A DNA stretch of 7,602 nt from Ruminococcus flavefaciens (GTDB lineage: Bacteria; Bacillota; Clostridia; Oscillospirales; Ruminococcaceae): NCBI GenBank assembly GCA_002350065.1, contig DEDQ01000079.1:4752-12353 (forward strand), written 5' to 3'. Each line of letters starts with the position of its first letter. The first letter of the stretch is position 1. The notes below the pieces were generated by a model, which saw only the letters and a list, made by a program, of their open reading frames with translations, was not told where the DNA came from and searched no databases. Shown piece after piece: positions 5,584 through 7,602 of the stretch. The position numbers and the translations under genes are program-made.

Positions 5584-7602
5584 TTACTGAGCTTCTCCGC
5601 CGCCGTCAGCAGGAGGAGCAGGAGCGTCGCCGCCGCCGGCATTTCCGCCGCCGTTGTCGCCGCCGCCGGCATTTCCGCCGCCGTTGTCGCCGCCGCCGGC
5701 ATTTGCGCCGCCGTTATCGCCGCCGGCGTTTGCACCGCCGTTATCGCCGCCGGCATTTGCGTTGCCGTTATCGCCGCCGGCATTTGCGTTGCCGTTGTCG
5801 CCGCCGGCATTGCCGCCGTTATTGTCACCGTTTCCGTTTCCGCCGCCCTCAGTCGAGTCCTCATTTGATGAAGGAGCTGAACCATGTCCGGGACAGGGAG
5901 GAGCGTTGGTCGATTTCCAGTATCCGGTAACGCCCTTAGGACAGTTAGGACCTGCGATACAGCCGGTAGCCGTACACATAGGACCGTCGATAACGGAATC
6001 GACTCTATCAAAGTCTGCGGGAGTATCCGCAAAATGAGTATCAGCGTATTCGCCGATGATATTTTTCCATATATCAGCCGAGTGGAGCGAAGTAGGAAGC
6101 TTGAGGTTATCGTTATACTCTCTGTATCCGATAGTGATACCGCTTGCGAAATCGCGGGTAAGACCGACGAAGGTGAGGTCGTACCAGTTATCGGTAGTAC
6201 CGGTCTTGCCGACGAGCACCTTATTGTTGAGGCGGGCATTGTAACCAGTACCGTGGTCGATAACGTTCTTGAGGAGACGGTTCATTACCCATGCTGTCTC
6301 AGCCGAAACAGCTTCACGGGGGTTGCCGTCGTTGGAGTAGATTACCTTGTGGTTTGCGTCCTCGATGCGTGATATAATGTGAGCCTCGTTGTAGATCCCC
6401 TGATTACCGTAGGGGAGGTAAGCATTTACGAGGTTTTCGAGAGTGATACCCCATGTGAGCGCACCAACGGTAAGAGGAGAGTAATCCTCGTCGTCGGGGT
6501 CGAGCTTCATGCCGAGCTTTTCGGTGCTGAATTTGAATACAGCCTTAGGAGTGAGCTCCTGACAGAGCTTAGCAGGGCAGGTATTGAACGACTGCTGGAG
6601 CATATAGTAGATGTTATACGAGCCGCCGAAAGAGGATATCGAGCTGTCGACGGTGTAGTTAGTAGGCCACGGCTTGCCGTTGACTGTCATGATAGGCTCA
6701 TTCTTGTAGCTTGAACCCCAGTGGATATGGTCAGATTCGAGAGCGAGACCGTAAGTTGAGACAGGCTTCATAGTCGAACCGATCTGACGGGGCTCGCGGG
6801 TAGCATAGTTGGTCGAGAGCGAAGTTGTCTTTGGACCAAGAGCACCGACCTGACACATAACTGAGCCGTCGTAGCGGAGAGCCACGAAAGCGATATGCGG
6901 GAGCTGCTCCTCAGCCTGACCGTCGCCGTCGAGGTCAGCCCAGCGCTTTACGAAGTTTTCGTCAACGATATTGTTGATATCGAGGAATTTCTCCTCAACA
7001 TAAGCCTGCATTTCAGGGTCGGTAGTTGAGTAGATGTTGTAGCCGCCCTTGTAGACGCGCTTTCTTGCTTCGTCCTCGTCTTCGAGGTTGAACTCCTTCA
7101 TGAAGATGTCGGTAGCCTCGCGGACAAGAGCGTCGAGTTCCCAAGTAAAGGCGTTCTGCTCGGATTCCATTTCCTGAAGGTCTATCTCGGGGTGGAGCTC
7201 CTTATATTCAGGAGAGAAGGTGTAGAGTATCTTAGTATTGAGGTATTCCTGATACTCATCGTAGGTGATAGCGCCGTTCTTGTAGAGCTGCCACAGAACG
7301 TAGCGCTGACGGATCTTGTTGTTAGCTTCGCCGTCGAGGATGATATTTCCATCCTCGTCCTTTTCCTCTATTTTAGGACCGTAATACTGCGGGCTCTGCG
7401 GTATCGCAGCGAGAACGGCAGCCTCGGGGACTGTGAGCTCCTCGACGTTTTTACCGAAGTAACGTGTAGATGCGAGCTGTATACCGTTTATTTCGCCGCC
7501 GAAGCCGATATAGTTGAGGTATTCCTCGAGTATCTCGTCCTTGGAGTAGGTCTTCTCGAGCTGCATTGCCGCGAATATCTCACGTATCTTACGTGCGGGC
7601 GA
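5584..7602 (-). CDS. ponA: Class A penicillin-binding protein (PBP1A-like), 5' end missing
   Basis: Bifunctional peptidoglycan synthase, membrane-anchored and acting outside the cell: it polymerises glycan strands and cross-links stem peptides. The gene enters from the right edge, so the signal anchor and the catalytic-Glu part of the glycosyltransferase domain are not visible; 672 residues remain. Visible residues 1-75 are the end of the GT51 domain (RKIREIFAAMQLEK, KDEILEEYLN, the RYFGK block and the EAAVLAAIPQSP block). The transpeptidase domain follows, with the nucleophile motif STMK at about 276-279, SFN (SxN) at 338-340 and KTGTT at 466-470. All key residues are present, so it should be active. 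After it come a region with four Cys (about 543-570) and a Gly/Asn/Asp-rich tail to the stop. An acidic DLDGDG segment lies near residues 223-228. Family assignment is firm; the exact ponA/mrcA equivalence is by analogy. The next gene is 58 bp downstream, past a hairpin. Confidence 0.95.
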   Translation of the reverse strand, partial: SPARKIREIFAAMQLEKTYSKDEILEEYLNYIGFGGEINGIQLASTRYFGKNVEELTVPEAAVLAAIPQSPQYYGPKIEEKDEDGNIILDGEANNKIRQRYVLWQLYKNGAITYDEYQEYLNTKILYTFSPEYKELHPEIDLQEMESEQNAFTWELDALVREATDIFMKEFNLEDEDEARKRVYKGGYNIYSTTDPEMQAYVEEKFLDINNIVDENFVKRWADLDGDGQAEEQLPHIAFVALRYDGSVMCQVGALGPKTTSLSTNYATREPRQIGSTMKPVSTYGLALESDHIHWGSSYKNEPIMTVNGKPWPTNYTVDSSISSFGGSYNIYYMLQQSFNTCPAKLCQELTPKAVFKFSTEKLGMKLDPDDEDYSPLTVGALTWGITLENLVNAYLPYGNQGIYNEAHIISRIEDANHKVIYSNDGNPREAVSAETAWVMNRLLKNVIDHGTGYNARLNNKVLVGKTGTTDNWYDLTFVGLTRDFASGITIGYREYNDNLKLPTSLHSADIWKNIIGEYADTHFADTPADFDRVDSVIDGPMCTATGCIAGPNCPKGVTGYWKSTNAPPCPGHGSAPSSNEDSTEGGGNGNGDNNGGNAGGDNGNANAGGDNGNANAGGDNGGANAGGDNGGANAGGGDNGGGNAGGGDNGGGNAGGGDAPAPPADGGGEAQ
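5641..5808 (-). repeat. In-frame tandem repeat, 2 x 30 bp and 4 x 27 bp, in the PBP tail
   Basis: Reading the plus strand, 5641-5670 and 5671-5700 are identical 30-bp units. They are followed by four 27-bp units (5701-5727, 5728-5754, 5755-5781, 5782-5808) that differ at only a few bases. All unit lengths are multiples of three, so the repeat stays in the PBP frame. It encodes NAGGDNGNA and NAGGDNGGA (9 residues) and then NAGGGDNGGG (10 residues). The 30-bp form is the 27-bp form with one extra Gly codon. The array is far richer in G and C than the flanking gene. It probably makes a flexible extracytoplasmic tail whose length can change by slippage or recombination. Confidence 0.95.

Noticed and set aside
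5641..5808. Possible CRISPR array
   Set aside because: The units are contiguous 27/30-bp tandem copies in frame inside a coding gene, with no unique spacers.
5490..5930. Plus-strand Arg-rich frame, and other Pro/Ala-rich frames, over the PBP tail
   Set aside because: These are alternative readings of the GC-rich 27/30-bp repeat that encodes the Gly/Asn tail; their biased composition is an artefact of the repeat.

Overview
All genes in this window lie on the minus strand, so they read from right to left. The window suggests a Gram-positive, low-to-mid GC clostridial anaerobe, probably Oscillospiraceae/Ruminococcaceae-like. Grounds: strong AGGAGG-type ribosome binding sites, a consensus sigma-A promoter, lipoprotein-type substrate-binding proteins, a class A penicillin-binding protein with a Gly/Asn-rich tail, and a C_GCAxxG_C_C family protein. 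No taxonomic marker is present, so this is inference.

Layout. (1) 7602-5584: the C-terminal part of a class A penicillin-binding protein; its start lies beyond the right edge. It has the end of the glycosyltransferase domain, a full transpeptidase domain, a Cys cluster and a Gly/Asn/Asp tail built on a 27/30-bp tandem repeat. (2) 5583-5526: a 58-bp gap with a strong hairpin and the next gene's RBS. (3) 5525-3250: a compact cluster of a THUMP-type RNA methyltransferase (RlmL/YpsC-like), a ComF-family phosphoribosyltransferase coupled to it by a TGATG junction, and a small C_GCAxxG_C_C redox-type protein. (4) 3249-3140: an intergenic control region with a palindrome, a perfect TTGACA-17-TATAAT promoter and a Fur/Zur-type operator just downstream of the predicted transcription start. 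(5) 3139-38: a zinc-type (possibly manganese) ABC importer operon. It encodes a lipoprotein binding protein (ZnuA-like), an ATPase (ZnuC-like), a permease (ZnuB-like) and, coupled by an ATGA overlap, a small lipoprotein with a Cys-Cys motif that I do not recognise as a named protein. (6) 37-1: no gene, only a weak terminator-like element.

Working model. Under metal sufficiency a Fur-family repressor (probably Zur) would block the promoter at about 3196-3224. On derepression the membrane-anchored binding protein captures metal and ZnuB/ZnuC import it. The fourth, CC-motif lipoprotein is the least explained part and is placed as an accessory extracytoplasmic component. The binding protein is itself unusual: its mobile loop is Glu-rich rather than His-rich, and one usual His ligand position appears to be Asp. 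The C_GCAxxG_C_C gene immediately upstream fits that family's known tendency to sit near transporter genes, but it is outside the predicted metal-regulated transcript.
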